Shown here: positions 24,651-34,181 of the stretch, piece after piece
Layout of the letters: each line of letters starts with the position of its first letter
Position numbering within the stretch: position 1 is the first letter of the stretch
NCBI GenBank assembly: GCA_913060815.1
Contig: CAJXSZ010000008.1
Location: forward strand, 1-64,000
Direction of reading: 5' to 3'
DNA: 64,000 bases
Source of the DNA: an uncultured Sulfitobacter sp.
Lineage (GTDB): Bacteria > Pseudomonadota > Alphaproteobacteria > Rhodobacterales > Rhodobacteraceae
Made by a program: the position numbers and the translations under genes
Notes under the pieces: generated by a model
What the model was told of the DNA's origin: nothing
What the model saw: the letters and a program-made list of their open reading frames with translations, nothing else
The model's database searches: none

Positions 24651-25562
24651 TTAGCCGCCGATCTTGGCTTTGCGGGCTTCAACGATGGACGTGTAGGTGT
24701 CGTGTGTGACGGGCTGGAAGCCTTTTGTCTCGCCAGATGCTACGCCATAGGCGCACTCGGGATCGGCTTCGTAAAGACCGTCAACCAGTGCAGTCATCTT
24801 CTCGCGCACGTCCGCCGGAAGTGCTTTGCGCAGAACGACTGGACCTTCGGGGATCACTTTGGACTTCCAGATCTGGACCATGTCGTTCATGTCGACGAGG
24901 CCCGCATCAACGGCCTTGCGCAGCGCGCCGGAGTTGTAGCCGTCTTCCCAGTTGCCCTGTGCGTCGGCCCATGTCACGCCGCCGTCGATGTCACCGTTGT
25001 TGACCGCGACGATGGTCTGCTCGTGACCGCCAGTGAACTTCACTTCACCGAAGTATTCGCCGCTCTCCATCGTCACGCCGTCTTTGTACTGGGGGATCTC
25101 GATGGAGGGGATCAGATAGCCTGATGTGGAGTTCGGATCGCCGAAGCCGAAGACTTTACCTTCCATGTCGTCCAGCGATGTCACGCCGCTGTCTTTGCGG
25201 GCAAAACCGATGGAGTGGTAGCCGACAGAGCCGTCTACGTTCACTTTGATCAGCACAGGGTCAACCGCTTCGGGATCCTGCAGGTATGTGGCGGCATAGG
25301 CGGAGGCGCCGAGCCATGCCATGTCGATGTTGCCGCCCAGCAGGCCCTGAATCACGCCGTTGTAATCGGCAGGGGCAAAGAGCTTTGTCTCAACGCCGAG
25401 CGCTTCTGTGGTGTAGTCGGCAAGGCACTGATAGCTGTTCATGCGGTCCTGGGCGTTCTCACCGCCAAGAATGCCGATTCGGAATTCGTTGATCTCTTGG
25501 GCAAATGCGCCCGTGCCGAGAGCTGTTGTGGCGGCGAGGGCCAGTGCAAGTGTCTTTTTCAT
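24651..25562 (-). CDS. phnD: Phosphonate-binding periplasmic protein PhnD
   Basis: A 303-residue solute-binding protein with a signal peptide ending near residue 21 (LGTGAFA). The mature protein has FRIGILGGENAQDRMNSYQ-like start (about 26-44), AWLGASAYA and the GVTWADAQGNWEDGYNSG region that contacts the ligand amino group in PhnD structures. I use the ATG at 25562 with GGAG upstream rather than the frame to 25595. It binds alkylphosphonates such as 2-aminoethylphosphonate and delivers them to PhnE1/E2. Confidence 0.92.
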   Translation of the reverse strand: MKKTLALALAATTALGTGAFAQEINEFRIGILGGENAQDRMNSYQCLADYTTEALGVETKLFAPADYNGVIQGLLGGNIDMAWLGASAYAATYLQDPEAVDPVLIKVNVDGSVGYHSIGFARKDSGVTSLDDMEGKVFGFGDPNSTSGYLIPSIEIPQYKDGVTMESGEYFGEVKFTGGHEQTIVAVNNGDIDGGVTWADAQGNWEDGYNSGALRKAVDAGLVDMNDMVQIWKSKVIPEGPVVLRKALPADVREKMTALVDGLYEADPECAYGVASGETKGFQPVTHDTYTSIVEARKAKIGG

Positions 25563-25634
25563 CGTATTCTCCGTGGTTGGTTGCCCGAGCGCCAATCGGC
25601 TTTGAGGGCGGGTTGGATGAGGGTAGAAACTGGC

Positions 25635-26450
25635 TCAGACGTAGGCTTCCGCCTCGCGGACCTCTGGTCTGTCCAGTGTTTCGATTTCGGTAGAAGTGGC
25701 AGCTTCGGAAAAATCCGCGCCAGCGCCGTAGATGTCGCGGGCAACACCAGTGGTGAGCTGCTCGGGCGTTCCGTCAAACACGATACGGCCATCGCGCATG
25801 CCGATCACGCGGTCGCAATAGCGGCGCGCTGTGTCCAGCGTGTGCAGGTTGGCGATGACCATACGCCCGTCTTCTTCATGAATGGCGCGCAGGGATTGCA
25901 TCACCACCTGAGCGTTCATCGGATCAAGCGAGGCAATCGGCTCGTCCGCGAGAATAATCTTGGGGTCTTGCATCAAGGCCCGTGCAATCGCCACGCGCTG
26001 CTGCTGCCCGCCCGACAAGGCCTCGGCGCGCTTGGGCGCCTGTTCCGCGATGCCAAGGCGGTCGAGGATTTCGATTGCCTTATGGATGTCCGCTTGAGGA
26101 TAGAGGTTGAACAGCGTCGCAACAGTCGAACGGCGGTTCAGCGTGCCGTGCAGCACGTTGGATACGACGTCCATACGTGGCACGAGGTTGAACTGTTGAA
26201 AGATCATCGCACAGCGCGATTGCCAGCTTCGCCGTGCGGCGCCGCGCAGCGAGGTAATGTCTTCGCCCTCGAACGTGATCGTACCAGAGGTCGCATCACT
26301 GAGCCTGTTAACCATCCGCAAAAGGGTTGATTTCCCAGCGCCCGATCGCCCGATAATGCCGATCATGGATGGTGCATCTACGGAGATGTTGGCCGCGTCT
26401 ACGGCTGTTTTGTCTCCGAAGGATTTCGTCAGTGTATCGATTCTAAGCAT
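25635..26450 (-). CDS. phnC: Phosphonate ABC transporter ATPase PhnC
   Basis: A 271-residue ATPase, first gene of the phnC-D-E1-E2 operon. Walker A is GRSGAGKST, the signature [15 protein letters not shown] and Walker [14 protein letters not shown]. The ATG at 26450 follows a G-rich site; the frame to 26489 would add 13 residues that lie against the PHO boxes and is unlikely. A 72-bp gap separates it from phnD. It is divergent from phoR, and the intergenic region carries an array of PHO-box-like units oriented towards phnC. Confidence 0.9.
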   Translation of the reverse strand: MLRIDTLTKSFGDKTAVDAANISVDAPSMIGIIGRSGAGKSTLLRMVNRLSDATSGTITFEGEDITSLRGAARRSWQSRCAMIFQQFNLVPRMDVVSNVLHGTLNRRSTVATLFNLYPQADIHKAIEILDRLGIAEQAPKRAEALSGGQQQRVAIARALMQDPKIILADEPIASLDPMNAQVVMQSLRAIHEEDGRMVIANLHTLDTARRYCDRVIGMRDGRIVFDGTPEQLTTGVARDIYGAGADFSEAATSTEIETLDRPEVREAEAYV

Positions 26451-26487
26451 ATCGCCCCCGTGTTTGGGGGGGAGATACGCGGGGAAC

Positions 26488-26549
26488 ATAACAGATTTGC
26501 GACGGTTACGATTCAGTTACGTGACAATTAGGCAAAGATACTGTGACAG
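26488..26549 (-). promoter_or_regulatory. Array of six 11-bp-phased PHO-box-like units before phnC
   Basis: Reading the minus strand from 26549 down, heptamers recur every 11 bp: CTGTCAC (26543-26549), TCTTTGC, TTGTCAC (26521-26527), CTGAATC, CCGTCGC and CTGTTAT (26488-26494). Three units are good matches and three are degenerate. The array ends 37 bp from the phnC ATG. Cooperative PhoB binding along one helix face is expected. It may also affect phoR, which starts 43 bp from the other end. Confidence 0.6.
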
Positions 26550-26591
26550 TGCTCTCGGGGGCTTTTTGTTCAATGATGCGTGCTGTTGACT

Positions 26592-27770
26592 ATGCATAAC
26601 AACGCACACCTGAATCCCGATGACGTCTTGGTTGAACTGGAAGCTGTGTATGCCCTAAGGGAGAAACTTGGTACTGTCATCACGACGGCACCTGTATTTG
26701 CGAGGCCCCAGATGTCTGATGATACCCTTGATGCTCTCCTGACAGCGGTTCCGCTTCCCAGCCTCGCCATTGATGCCTCCGAGCGCATTATCGCGGCCAA
26801 TACGGATGCTTTGACCCTGATCGGCAAGCAGGCGCGCGGGCAAAACTATGTGACGATGCTGCGTCAGCCCGCTCTACTTGAAGCAATCGAGACGACGCTG
26901 ACGGATGGCATGCCGCGCGTGACGCAATATCTTAGCAATGACGGGGCGCAGGATACGACCTTTCGCGTGAGTTGCCGCACAGTGGAGGGTTTCGGACGGG
27001 GTGCAGCAGGTGTCGTACTGGTGTCTTTCGAGGATATGACGGACAAGGAGCAGGCAAGCCAGATGCGCCGTGATTTTGTCGCCAACGTCAGCCACGAATT
27101 GCGCACGCCCTTGACGGCGCTAATGGGGTTTATCGAGACACTGCGCGGTCCTGCGCGCAATGATGCGGCGGCGGCTGCACGTTTTCTTGATATTATGCAG
27201 AACGAGGCCGAACGCATGAACCGCCTTGTGGGTGATCTGATGTCGCTCAACAGGGTTGAGGGGGACGAACGTGTTAGGCCGACACAGAACATAGTGCTGA
27301 ATGATATTCTGAATTCGACACTCCACACATTGCAAAACCTCGCCAGCGAGGCGGATGTGACTTTCGAGACCGATTACCCGGAGAACCCCGTCACCATGAC
27401 TGCGGACGGGGATCAGCTGAAACAGGTTTTCACCAATATCATCATGAACGCGATCAAATATGGCGGATCGGGAGGCCGCGTGACCGTCCGTGTGACCGAA
27501 AGCCCCCGCGAGCCGGTTCTGCGCGCGCCAGGTGTGCGCATCCAGATCATCGACTATGGTGCGGGTATTGATCCGATCCACCTACCGCGCCTGACCGAGC
27601 GATTCTATCGTGCTGATGACCACCGTAGCAAAGAGCTTGGCGGGACAGGTCTTGGGCTGGCTATCGTAAAGCACATCATTAACCGTCACCGCGGCCGTCT
27701 GCGTGTCGAAAGCGAGCTGGGTCAGGGCACGACATTCACGGTTATTCTTCCTATTCAGGAAAGTTTTTGA
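26592..27770 (+). CDS. phoR: PhoR phosphate-regulon sensor kinase, apparently without membrane helices
   Basis: A 392-residue histidine kinase. A PAS-like domain lies at about 50-150, His168 sits in the NVSHELRTPLTAL box, N box NIIMNAIKYG and G boxes DYGAGI and GGTGLGLAIV are intact. No hydrophobic stretch long enough for a transmembrane helix is present, and the N-terminus is polar; PhoR of E. coli has membrane segments. The ATG at 26592 is used; a GTG at 26580 adds four residues and neither has a clear ribosome-binding site. Its lead position before pstSCAB-phoU-phoB supports the PhoR assignment. Confidence 0.85.
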   Translation: MHNNAHLNPDDVLVELEAVYALREKLGTVITTAPVFARPQMSDDTLDALLTAVPLPSLAIDASERIIAANTDALTLIGKQARGQNYVTMLRQPALLEAIETTLTDGMPRVTQYLSNDGAQDTTFRVSCRTVEGFGRGAAGVVLVSFEDMTDKEQASQMRRDFVANVSHELRTPLTALMGFIETLRGPARNDAAAAARFLDIMQNEAERMNRLVGDLMSLNRVEGDERVRPTQNIVLNDILNSTLHTLQNLASEADVTFETDYPENPVTMTADGDQLKQVFTNIIMNAIKYGGSGGRVTVRVTESPREPVLRAPGVRIQIIDYGAGIDPIHLPRLTERFYRADDHRSKELGGTGLGLAIVKHIINRHRGRLRVESELGQGTTFTVILPIQESF

Positions 27771-27793
27771 ACGACCTTCAACTATTTTAGACA

Positions 27794-27833
27794 TTGTCAT
27801 AAACGTGTAATGCAACTGTCACAAAGCTGTTAC
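27794..27833 (+). promoter_or_regulatory. Tandem PHO boxes upstream of pstS
   Basis: Four heptamers lie at exact 11-bp spacing: TTGTCAT (27794), GTGTAAT (27805), CTGTCAC (27816) and CTGTTAC (27827). The downstream pair, CTGTCAC-AAAG-CTGTTAC, is the strongest PHO box in the window. It ends 72 bp before the pstS ATG, leaving room for a -10 element and leader. It also separates pstS transcription from phoR, which ends 23 bp upstream. Confidence 0.75.
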
Positions 27834-27905
27834 GTAGACCCCATAGACGGAGCGGGAGATTCCCATGGGGGGGTCACAATTTGAATGTTCTGACAGGAGA
27901 CACGC

Positions 27906-28946
27906 ATGTCTTTCGTAAAACTCTCTACTTCCGCTCTGGCGCTGACCGCGATGGCCGCAACAACTGCAGTTGCACGCGATCAGGTGCAGGTTGCTGGTTC
28001 GTCCACCGTTCTGCCTTATGCTTCCATCGTTGCCGAAGCTTTCGGCGAAAACTTTGACTTCCCCACACCTGTTGTAGAATCAGGCGGCTCCAGCTCGGGC
28101 CTCAAGCGCTTCTGTGAGGGTGTTGGCGAGAACACCATCGACATCGCAAACGCTTCCCGCGCCATTCGCGAAAAAGAGATCAAGGCCTGTGCCGAAGCTG
28201 GTGTGACAGACATCATCGAAGTGCGCATCGGTTATGACGGCATCGTCTTCGCCAGCCAGACCAACGGTCCAGCCTACACTGCATTCCAGCCTGCCGACAT
28301 CTTCAACGCGCTGGGCTCCAAGGTTCTTGTAGATGGCGCAATCGTCGACAACCCGCACGCGCAGTGGGCAGACTTTAACGCTGACCTGCCTGCGGCAGAC
28401 ATCATGGCCTTCATCCCCGGCACCAAGCACGGCACACGTGAAGTGTTCGAAGACAAAGTGCTGCTGGAAGGCTGTGAAGCCACGGGCGCAATGGCCGCCA
28501 TGATGGAAGCAGGCATGTCCGAGGATGACGCAGAGGATGCGTGCATCGACGTACGTCAGGACGGCGCGTCAGTGGACATCGACGGCGACTACACAGAAAC
28601 ACTGGCCCGTATCGACGCCAACCCGAACGGCATCGGCATCTTCGGTCTGGCGTTCTTCGAGAACAATCAGGACAAGCTGAAAGTGGCGACAATGGGCGGT
28701 GTAGCACCCTCCACCGAGACCATCTCTACGGGTGAATACCCCGTATCGCGCCCGCTGTTCTTCTACGTGAAGAAAGCGCACATCGGTGTTATCCCTGGTC
28801 TGAAAGAGTTTGCATCCTTCTTCGTTGCAGACGAGATTGCCGGTCCAGATGGCCCGCTCTCCGCTTACGGTCTGGTTGCAGATCCCGAGCTGTCCGAGAC
28901 ACAGACTGCAATTGAAGCAGAAACACCAATGGGCGGCGGTAGCTAA
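27906..28946 (+). CDS. pstS: PstS, phosphate-binding periplasmic protein
   Basis: A 346-residue high-affinity phosphate receptor. A signal peptide ends near residue 23 (AATTAVA). The phosphate loop AGSSTV follows at once, and GGSSSGLKRFCEG and PGTKHGTREVF supply further ligand contacts. Two cysteine pairs (FCEGV with KACAE; EGCEA with DACID) suggest disulfides. An ACAGGAG site precedes the ATG. Codon choice is noticeably GC-rich and biased, as expected for a highly expressed gene. Confidence 0.94.
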   Translation: MSFVKLSTSALALTAMAATTAVARDQVQVAGSSTVLPYASIVAEAFGENFDFPTPVVESGGSSSGLKRFCEGVGENTIDIANASRAIREKEIKACAEAGVTDIIEVRIGYDGIVFASQTNGPAYTAFQPADIFNALGSKVLVDGAIVDNPHAQWADFNADLPAADIMAFIPGTKHGTREVFEDKVLLEGCEATGAMAAMMEAGMSEDDAEDACIDVRQDGASVDIDGDYTETLARIDANPNGIGIFGLAFFENNQDKLKVATMGGVAPSTETISTGEYPVSRPLFFYVKKAHIGVIPGLKEFASFFVADEIAGPDGPLSAYGLVADPELSETQTAIEAETPMGGGS

Positions 28947-28960
28947 GCCTTTACAAATCC

Positions 28961-29019
28961 GGAGGTGGCGCATCGTGCCACCTCCACCTCAACAAATCCG
29001 GTGCCCCCTATCGGGGCAT
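28961..29019 (+). terminator. Two hairpins between pstS and pstC (attenuator or stabiliser)
   Basis: Hairpin 1 pairs GGAGGTGGC (28961-28969) with GCCACCTCC (28977-28985) over a 7-nt loop. Hairpin 2 pairs 29001-29007 with 29013-29019 (GTGCCCC/GGGGCAT, one G-U pair). Neither is followed by a strong T run, so they are more likely to slow decay of the pstS mRNA or partly terminate than to stop transcription. This would give more PstS than PstCAB. Confidence 0.55.
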
Positions 29020-29054
29020 TTGCCACTTAAACTATCACGACGATTGGAACCCAT

Positions 29055-30527
29055 ATGCCGTTTACATGGCTCTTATTGATCCTCGCTGCCATTGCGGTGG
29101 TTGGTTATCAAATGGGGCGCAGCCGCGCATTGAAAAGCGCAGGTGGCGATCGCCGTGTTCTTCACTCCTTGCCAGTCTACTACGGCTCGAATGTGGCGAT
29201 GTGGGCGATTGTGCCCGCTGCCGCTGTTCTCATCGTCTGGTTGCTGGCGCAGCCATTCTTCGTGAACTCCCGCGTGCTTGCGACACTCCCTGATACGATG
29301 GTGTCCGAGGGCAGCTCTATCGGCCTTGTCATGAGTGATGTGCGCCGTGTTGCTGACGGTCTTGATACCGCCGTTGCGCAAGGCGCCATGAGCCGCGACG
29401 AGGCCCTATCACTGAGCACTGAGACTTCCGACGTCCGTGAGCGTCTCGGCGATGTAGGTGTGGCGCTTGGCTCTGCTGTAAGCGCCGAAGTATTAAAGGG
29501 TGCACAGCTCTACCGTACACTGAATGCCACCGGCTCGACGCTGATGACTGTGCTGGTTCTGCTCATCGCGCTGGGTGGTGCGGCCTATGCCTATTCGCGA
29601 TCAACAGCAGATTTCCGCGCCCGCAACAACGTTGAGCGCGGCATTCTGGCCTTGCTGATCGCTGCTGCTTCGGTCGCAATCCTGACCACCATCGGCATCT
29701 TGTTTGCGCTGCTGTTCAACACCATCGAATTCTTCAAGCTCTACCCTGCGGCCGATTTCTTCTTTGGCACCAATTGGGCGCCGAGTTTCTCGGGGCGGGG
29801 TGGGGCCTCTGACCTTGGCGTGTTGCCGCTGTTGTGGGGTACATTCTATATCTCGTTTATCGCTCTGCTGGTGGCTGTGCCGATTGGTCTGTTTTCGGCG
29901 ATATATCTATCGGAATACGCAGGGCCAAAAGTGCGCGGCATCGCCAAGCCGCTGATCGAAATTCTCGCGGGTATTCCGACAATCGTCTACGGGCTTTTTG
30001 CATTGCTCACGGTCGGACCGTTGCTGGTGAGCATGTTTGGCAAAGAGACATTAGGCTGGATGCAGGGCGGCACGGCGGTGATGACTGCGGGCCTTGTGAT
30101 GGGCATAATGCTGATCCCTTTCGTGTCCTCGCTGTCGGATGACATCATCAACGCGGTGCCACAGGCAATGCGCGACGGGTCATACGGGCTGGGCGCGACG
30201 AAGTCGGAAACGATCCGTCAGGTGATCCTACCTGCCGCTCTGCCGGGCATTGTCGGCGCGATCCTGCTGGCGGCCTCGCGCGCCATTGGCGAGACGATGA
30301 TCGTGGTACTGGGGGCAGGGGCCGCGGCGCGGCTGTCGCTCAACCCTTTCGAGGCCATGACCACCATTACCGCCAAGATTGTGAGCCAGCTTACGGGAGA
30401 CGCCGATTTCGCCTCGCCCGAGGCGCTGGTCGCCTTTGCTCTCGGCATGACCCTTTTTGTTCTAACGCTCGGGCTAAACATCTTTGCCCTTTATATCGTG
30501 CGCAAATATCGGGAGCAGTATGACTAA
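29055..30527 (+). CDS. pstC: PstC, phosphate ABC transporter permease
   Basis: A 490-residue permease. The N-terminal half has three to four extra helices and a soluble stretch (about 75-140), as in other alphaproteobacterial PstC proteins; the C-terminal half carries the transport core with LSEYAGPKVRG and the docking loop PQAMRDGSYGLGATKSETI. The stop TAA overlaps the pstA ATG by one base (TAATG). PstC and PstA form the membrane channel for phosphate. Confidence 0.92.
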   Translation: MPFTWLLLILAAIAVVGYQMGRSRALKSAGGDRRVLHSLPVYYGSNVAMWAIVPAAAVLIVWLLAQPFFVNSRVLATLPDTMVSEGSSIGLVMSDVRRVADGLDTAVAQGAMSRDEALSLSTETSDVRERLGDVGVALGSAVSAEVLKGAQLYRTLNATGSTLMTVLVLLIALGGAAYAYSRSTADFRARNNVERGILALLIAAASVAILTTIGILFALLFNTIEFFKLYPAADFFFGTNWAPSFSGRGGASDLGVLPLLWGTFYISFIALLVAVPIGLFSAIYLSEYAGPKVRGIAKPLIEILAGIPTIVYGLFALLTVGPLLVSMFGKETLGWMQGGTAVMTAGLVMGIMLIPFVSSLSDDIINAVPQAMRDGSYGLGATKSETIRQVILPAALPGIVGAILLAASRAIGETMIVVLGAGAAARLSLNPFEAMTTITAKIVSQLTGDADFASPEALVAFALGMTLFVLTLGLNIFALYIVRKYREQYD

Positions 30528-31858
30528 TGACTGATGCAAGTATGACACCCACCGACGCCCCGAAGAAAAAATCGAGCCTGATGGCGCAGGATGCACGCAC
30601 GCGCAAGCGCAACGCGGCCGAGACCCGTTTCCGCATGTACGGCATGGCCGCAATTGCTGTGGGCCTGTTGTTTCTGGTGTTCCTGTTTACGTCCATCCTG
30701 CGCTCGGGGCTGCCTGCGTTCACTCAAACCGTTGTGGATATTGAATTTACGCTAACCCAAGAGCAGTTCGATACCGCAGAATCCAAAATGCTCAAGACGG
30801 GCGAGTATCAAAAGATATTCGTCAACGCCTTGAGCGAGCAGCTTGATGCCAGAGGTCTGGACGTTGCATTTGATGCAAAAGCGATCCAGCGGATCGTGGG
30901 CAAGCCAGGTGGAACTATCCGCAGCTTCTTTCTCGAGAATCCCGACCGCATCGGCACGCCCGTTTCATTCGAGCTTGCCGCGTCCTCACGCGTTGACGGG
31001 TATTTTAACGGGCGCATGACGCGCGATACGCTGGTAGACAGCCGCTTTTTGATGGCGACCGACCTTGATCTGGTGGATGCGTTGGAAGAGGCGGGGATCA
31101 TCGGCGGCGCATTCAACTGGAACTTCATCACTGGCACGGACTCCGGTGTGGATAATCCCGGCGGTGCAGGGCTTGGTGCCTCGGTGATCGGCTCGTTCTT
31201 TATGATGCTTGTCGTGTTGTTTTTGTCGCTACCGATCGGGGTTGCTGCGTCCATCTACCTTGAGGAATTTGCCCCCAAGAACCGTTGGACCGACCTGATC
31301 GAGGTGAACATCTCGAACCTCGCCGCCGTGCCCTCTATCGTGTTCGGTATTCTGGGTCTTGCTGTGTTCATCCAGTTCGCAGGCTTCCCGCAGTCAGCGC
31401 CGCTGGTTGGCGGGCTGGTGCTGACACTTATGACGCTGCCGACAATCATTATCTCGACACGCGCCTCGCTGGCAGCTGTCCCGCCATCCATACGTGATGC
31501 GGCTTTGGGTGTCGGCGCATCCAAAATGCAGTCGGTGTTCCACCATGTGCTGCCCCTTGCGATGCCGGGTATCCTGACGGGCACAATCATCGGGCTGGCA
31601 CAGGCTTTGGGCGAGACGGCCCCTTTGCTGTTGATCGGCATGGTCGGTTTTGTAGCGCGTGAGTATCCAGAGACCTTCGTTGGAGGCTTTACCGACGCCA
31701 ACTCGGCCATGCCTGCGCAGATTTACACTTGGGCCAGCCGCGCGGACCCCGGGTTTTATGAAAAAGCATGGGGTGGCATTATCATTCTATTGCTGTTCTT
31801 GATCACAATGAACGCCATTGCCGTCGTCCTGCGGCGCAGGTTCGAGCGCCGGTGGTAA
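30527..31858 (+). CDS. pstA: PstA, phosphate ABC transporter permease
   Basis: A 443-residue permease, longer than the E. coli protein (296). Residues 1-40 are basic and cytoplasmic, helix 1 lies near 40-62, a periplasmic domain of about 150 residues follows, then the core with [28 protein letters not shown]-type motif (about 243-270) and docking loop [13 protein letters not shown]. This extended form is normal for alphaproteobacteria. It is translationally coupled to pstC and ends 11 bp before pstB. Confidence 0.92.
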   Translation: MTDASMTPTDAPKKKSSLMAQDARTRKRNAAETRFRMYGMAAIAVGLLFLVFLFTSILRSGLPAFTQTVVDIEFTLTQEQFDTAESKMLKTGEYQKIFVNALSEQLDARGLDVAFDAKAIQRIVGKPGGTIRSFFLENPDRIGTPVSFELAASSRVDGYFNGRMTRDTLVDSRFLMATDLDLVDALEEAGIIGGAFNWNFITGTDSGVDNPGGAGLGASVIGSFFMMLVVLFLSLPIGVAASIYLEEFAPKNRWTDLIEVNISNLAAVPSIVFGILGLAVFIQFAGFPQSAPLVGGLVLTLMTLPTIIISTRASLAAVPPSIRDAALGVGASKMQSVFHHVLPLAMPGILTGTIIGLAQALGETAPLLLIGMVGFVAREYPETFVGGFTDANSAMPAQIYTWASRADPGFYEKAWGGIIILLLFLITMNAIAVVLRRRFERRW

Positions 31859-31869
31859 GGAGCGATACA

Positions 31870-32667
31870 ATGAATGATATGAGAATTGTGGAGAGAAAAG
31901 TGGACACGAACGAGGTTAAAATCGCAGCCAAAGACGTGCAGGTCTTTTACGGTGACAACCATGCTATCAAGGATGTGAGTGTCGAAATCGAAGACAAGAC
32001 GGTGACAGCTTTTATCGGCCCTTCAGGCTGCGGAAAGTCCACGTTCCTGCGCTGTATCAACCGGATGAACGACACGATTGATGTGTGCCGTGTAAAAGGC
32101 GATATCCTGATTGACGGCGAAGACATTTATGATGCCAAAGTCGATCCCGTGCAGCTGCGCGCCAAGGTCGGTATGGTATTTCAAAAGCCGAACCCGTTTC
32201 CGAAATCGATTTATGATAACGTGGCTTATGGCCCCAAGATCCACGGTCTGGCGAAGAACAAGGCCGATCTGGACGATATCGTAGAGAACGCTCTGCGCCG
32301 TGGTGCGATCTGGGATGAGGTCAAAGACCGCCTTCATGCACCGGGGACGGGCCTGTCGGGTGGGCAGCAGCAGCGCCTTTGCATTGCGCGCGCTGTCGCA
32401 ACCGAGCCCGAAGTGCTGTTGATGGACGAGCCATGTTCGGCGCTTGACCCCATCGCGACGGCTCAGGTCGAGGAGCTGATCGACGAGCTGCGCAAGAGCT
32501 ACTCGGTGGTGATTGTGACCCACTCGATGCAGCAGGCCGCTCGGGTAAGCCAGAAGACCGCGTTTTTCCACCTTGGTAATCTTGTAGAGTATGGCGAGAC
32601 GTCCAACATCTTTACCAACCCCGTCGATCCGCGCACCGAAAGCTACATCACTGGCCGTATCGGCTAA
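31870..32667 (+). CDS. pstB: PstB, phosphate ABC transporter ATPase
   Basis: A 265-residue ATPase powering PstCA. Walker [10 protein letters not shown] is at 50-58, the signature [14 protein letters not shown] and Walker [14 protein letters not shown] follow; the Cys in DEPCSALDP is the PstB hallmark. An AAGGAG site precedes the ATG at 31870; the longer frame to 31768 lies inside pstA. In the Pho system the Pst complex also signals phosphate sufficiency to PhoR through PhoU. Confidence 0.95.
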   Translation: MNDMRIVERKVDTNEVKIAAKDVQVFYGDNHAIKDVSVEIEDKTVTAFIGPSGCGKSTFLRCINRMNDTIDVCRVKGDILIDGEDIYDAKVDPVQLRAKVGMVFQKPNPFPKSIYDNVAYGPKIHGLAKNKADLDDIVENALRRGAIWDEVKDRLHAPGTGLSGGQQQRLCIARAVATEPEVLLMDEPCSALDPIATAQVEELIDELRKSYSVVIVTHSMQQAARVSQKTAFFHLGNLVEYGETSNIFTNPVDPRTESYITGRIG

Positions 32668-32677
32668 GGAGTTGAAC

Positions 32678-33379
32678 ATGAACGAGCAACACATTGCATC
32701 TGCATTCGACCGTGATTTGGAGGCGATCCAAGCACAGATCATGAAGATGGGCGGGCTGGTTGAGAATGCCATCCTCGAAGCCGCGATAAGCCTTGAGACC
32801 CGCGACGAGGAACGTGCCGAAGCAGTGCGCCAAGGCGATAAAGCAATCGACACGCTTGAGGAAACCATCAACGAAGAGGCCGCGCGCGTGATTGCCCTGC
32901 GTGCGCCCACGGCAAGCGATCTTCGCCTCGTGCTCTCGGTCATCAAAGTGAGTTCGAACCTCGAACGCATCGGGGACTACGCCAAGAACCTCGCCAAGCG
33001 CACGGGTGTCTTGTCCCAGATGGAGCCTGTGAATGGCAGTGCAGGTGCGTTGCGCCGCATGGCCAAAGAGGTCGAGGGGATGCTCAAGGACGTTCTGGAC
33101 GCCTATGTCGCACGTGACGCCGAACTGGCACAGGATGTGATCGACCGCGATATCCAAGTCGATCAGATGTATAACGCGCTGTTCCGCGAATTCCTGACCT
33201 TCATGATGGAAGACCCAAGCCAGATCACCGCCTGTATGCACCTGCACTTTATCGCCAAAAATATTGAGCGCATGGGCGATCACGTCACTTCGATCGCGGA
33301 GCAGGTTGTCTACCTCGTCACCGGATCGATCCCAGATGAAGCGCGCCCGAAAGGCGACAAAACATCATTGCCTAGCTAA
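32678..33379 (+). CDS. phoU: PhoU, phosphate signalling protein
   Basis: A 233-residue cytoplasmic protein made of two three-helix PhoU repeats with the acidic metal-binding motifs EXXXD: ERIGDYAKN in repeat 1 and ERMGDHVTS in repeat 2. PhoU dampens PhoR/PhoB signalling when phosphate is sufficient. AAGGAG precedes the ATG at 32678, 10 bp after the pstB stop. The gene order pstB-phoU-phoB indicates one transcript. Confidence 0.95.
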   Translation: MNEQHIASAFDRDLEAIQAQIMKMGGLVENAILEAAISLETRDEERAEAVRQGDKAIDTLEETINEEAARVIALRAPTASDLRLVLSVIKVSSNLERIGDYAKNLAKRTGVLSQMEPVNGSAGALRRMAKEVEGMLKDVLDAYVARDAELAQDVIDRDIQVDQMYNALFREFLTFMMEDPSQITACMHLHFIAKNIERMGDHVTSIAEQVVYLVTGSIPDEARPKGDKTSLPS

Positions 33380-33392
33380 GGAGGCCTTTGAG

Positions 33393-34082
33393 ATGTCTGC
33401 TGATCAGCCCCGCGTTTTGGTCGTAGAGGATGAGCCGGCCCAGTTGGAGGTACTGGCCTATAATCTCGAAGCCGAGGGGTTTGCGGTAAGCCGTGCGAGA
33501 GATGGCGAAGAAGCGCTTCTCGTTATTTCAGAGGACGCACCGGACATTGTCGTGCTGGACTGGATGATGCCGAATATCTCTGGCATCGAAGTGTGCCGCC
33601 GCATCAAGAGCAAGCCCGAGACACGCTCGATCCCTGTTATCATGCTCTCTGCGCGGTCCGAGGAAGTGGACAAGGTGCGCGGTTTGGAAACGGGCGCGGA
33701 TGATTACGTCGTCAAACCCTACTCGGTGATCGAGCTGATGGCGCGGGTGCGTACTCAATTGCGCCGCGTACGTCCATCGACTTTGGGCCAACAGCTTGAA
33801 TTTGAAGACATTACTCTGGACGCGGAAACGCACAAGGTCACGCGTGGGCAAGACGAGCTCAGGCTAGGGCCCACCGAGTTTCGCCTGCTCACCACCTTCA
33901 TGGAAAAACCAGGCCGTGTCTGGAGCCGTGATCAACTGCTCGACCGCGTGTGGGGGCGGGATCTATACGTCGATACACGCACGGTAGACGTTCACATTGG
34001 CCGCTTGCGAAAGGCATTGTCACAGCACGGCGGTGCGGACCCCCTGCGCACAGTGCGCGGCGTTGGGTATGCACTGGGCTAG
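33393..34082 (+). CDS. phoB: PhoB, phosphate regulon response regulator
   Basis: A 229-residue OmpR-family activator. The receiver has Glu12-Asp13, phosphoacceptor Asp56 (VVLDWMMP) and the VKPYS Lys; the winged helix has RLLTTFMEKPGRVWSRDQLLD and the RTVDVHIGRLRKAL recognition helix typical of PhoB. AAGGAGG is upstream. It would bind the PHO-box-like repeats listed here. phoR lies at the opposite end of the cluster, separated by pst genes, unlike the adjacent phoBR pair of enterobacteria. Confidence 0.94.
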   Translation: MSADQPRVLVVEDEPAQLEVLAYNLEAEGFAVSRARDGEEALLVISEDAPDIVVLDWMMPNISGIEVCRRIKSKPETRSIPVIMLSARSEEVDKVRGLETGADDYVVKPYSVIELMARVRTQLRRVRPSTLGQQLEFEDITLDAETHKVTRGQDELRLGPTEFRLLTTFMEKPGRVWSRDQLLDRVWGRDLYVDTRTVDVHIGRLRKALSQHGGADPLRTVRGVGYALG

Positions 34083-34132
34083 CGCCGTCTCATCAGACGA
34101 TCAGGGACTGTTCAGGAATTTTTATCCACAGT

Positions 34133-34150
34133 CCGTCATAAAACCGTTAC
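34133..34150 (+). promoter_or_regulatory. PHO box upstream of a small secreted protein gene
   Basis: The plus strand reads CCGTCAT-AAAA-CCGTTAC, two near-identical heptamers 11 bp apart. Only the second base (C for T) departs from the consensus halves. A weaker third unit, TTATCCA, lies 11 bp further upstream. The box ends 31 bp before the ATG at 34182 and 68 bp after the phoB stop. Confidence 0.6.
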
Positions 34151-34181
34151 ACTCCAGATCAGGAGTAGTGAGGTTTTTGAA

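Noticed and set aside
25215-26330. 371-codon plus-strand frame over phnD-phnC
   Set aside because: Antisense to two well-supported genes and spans their gap; no family resemblance.
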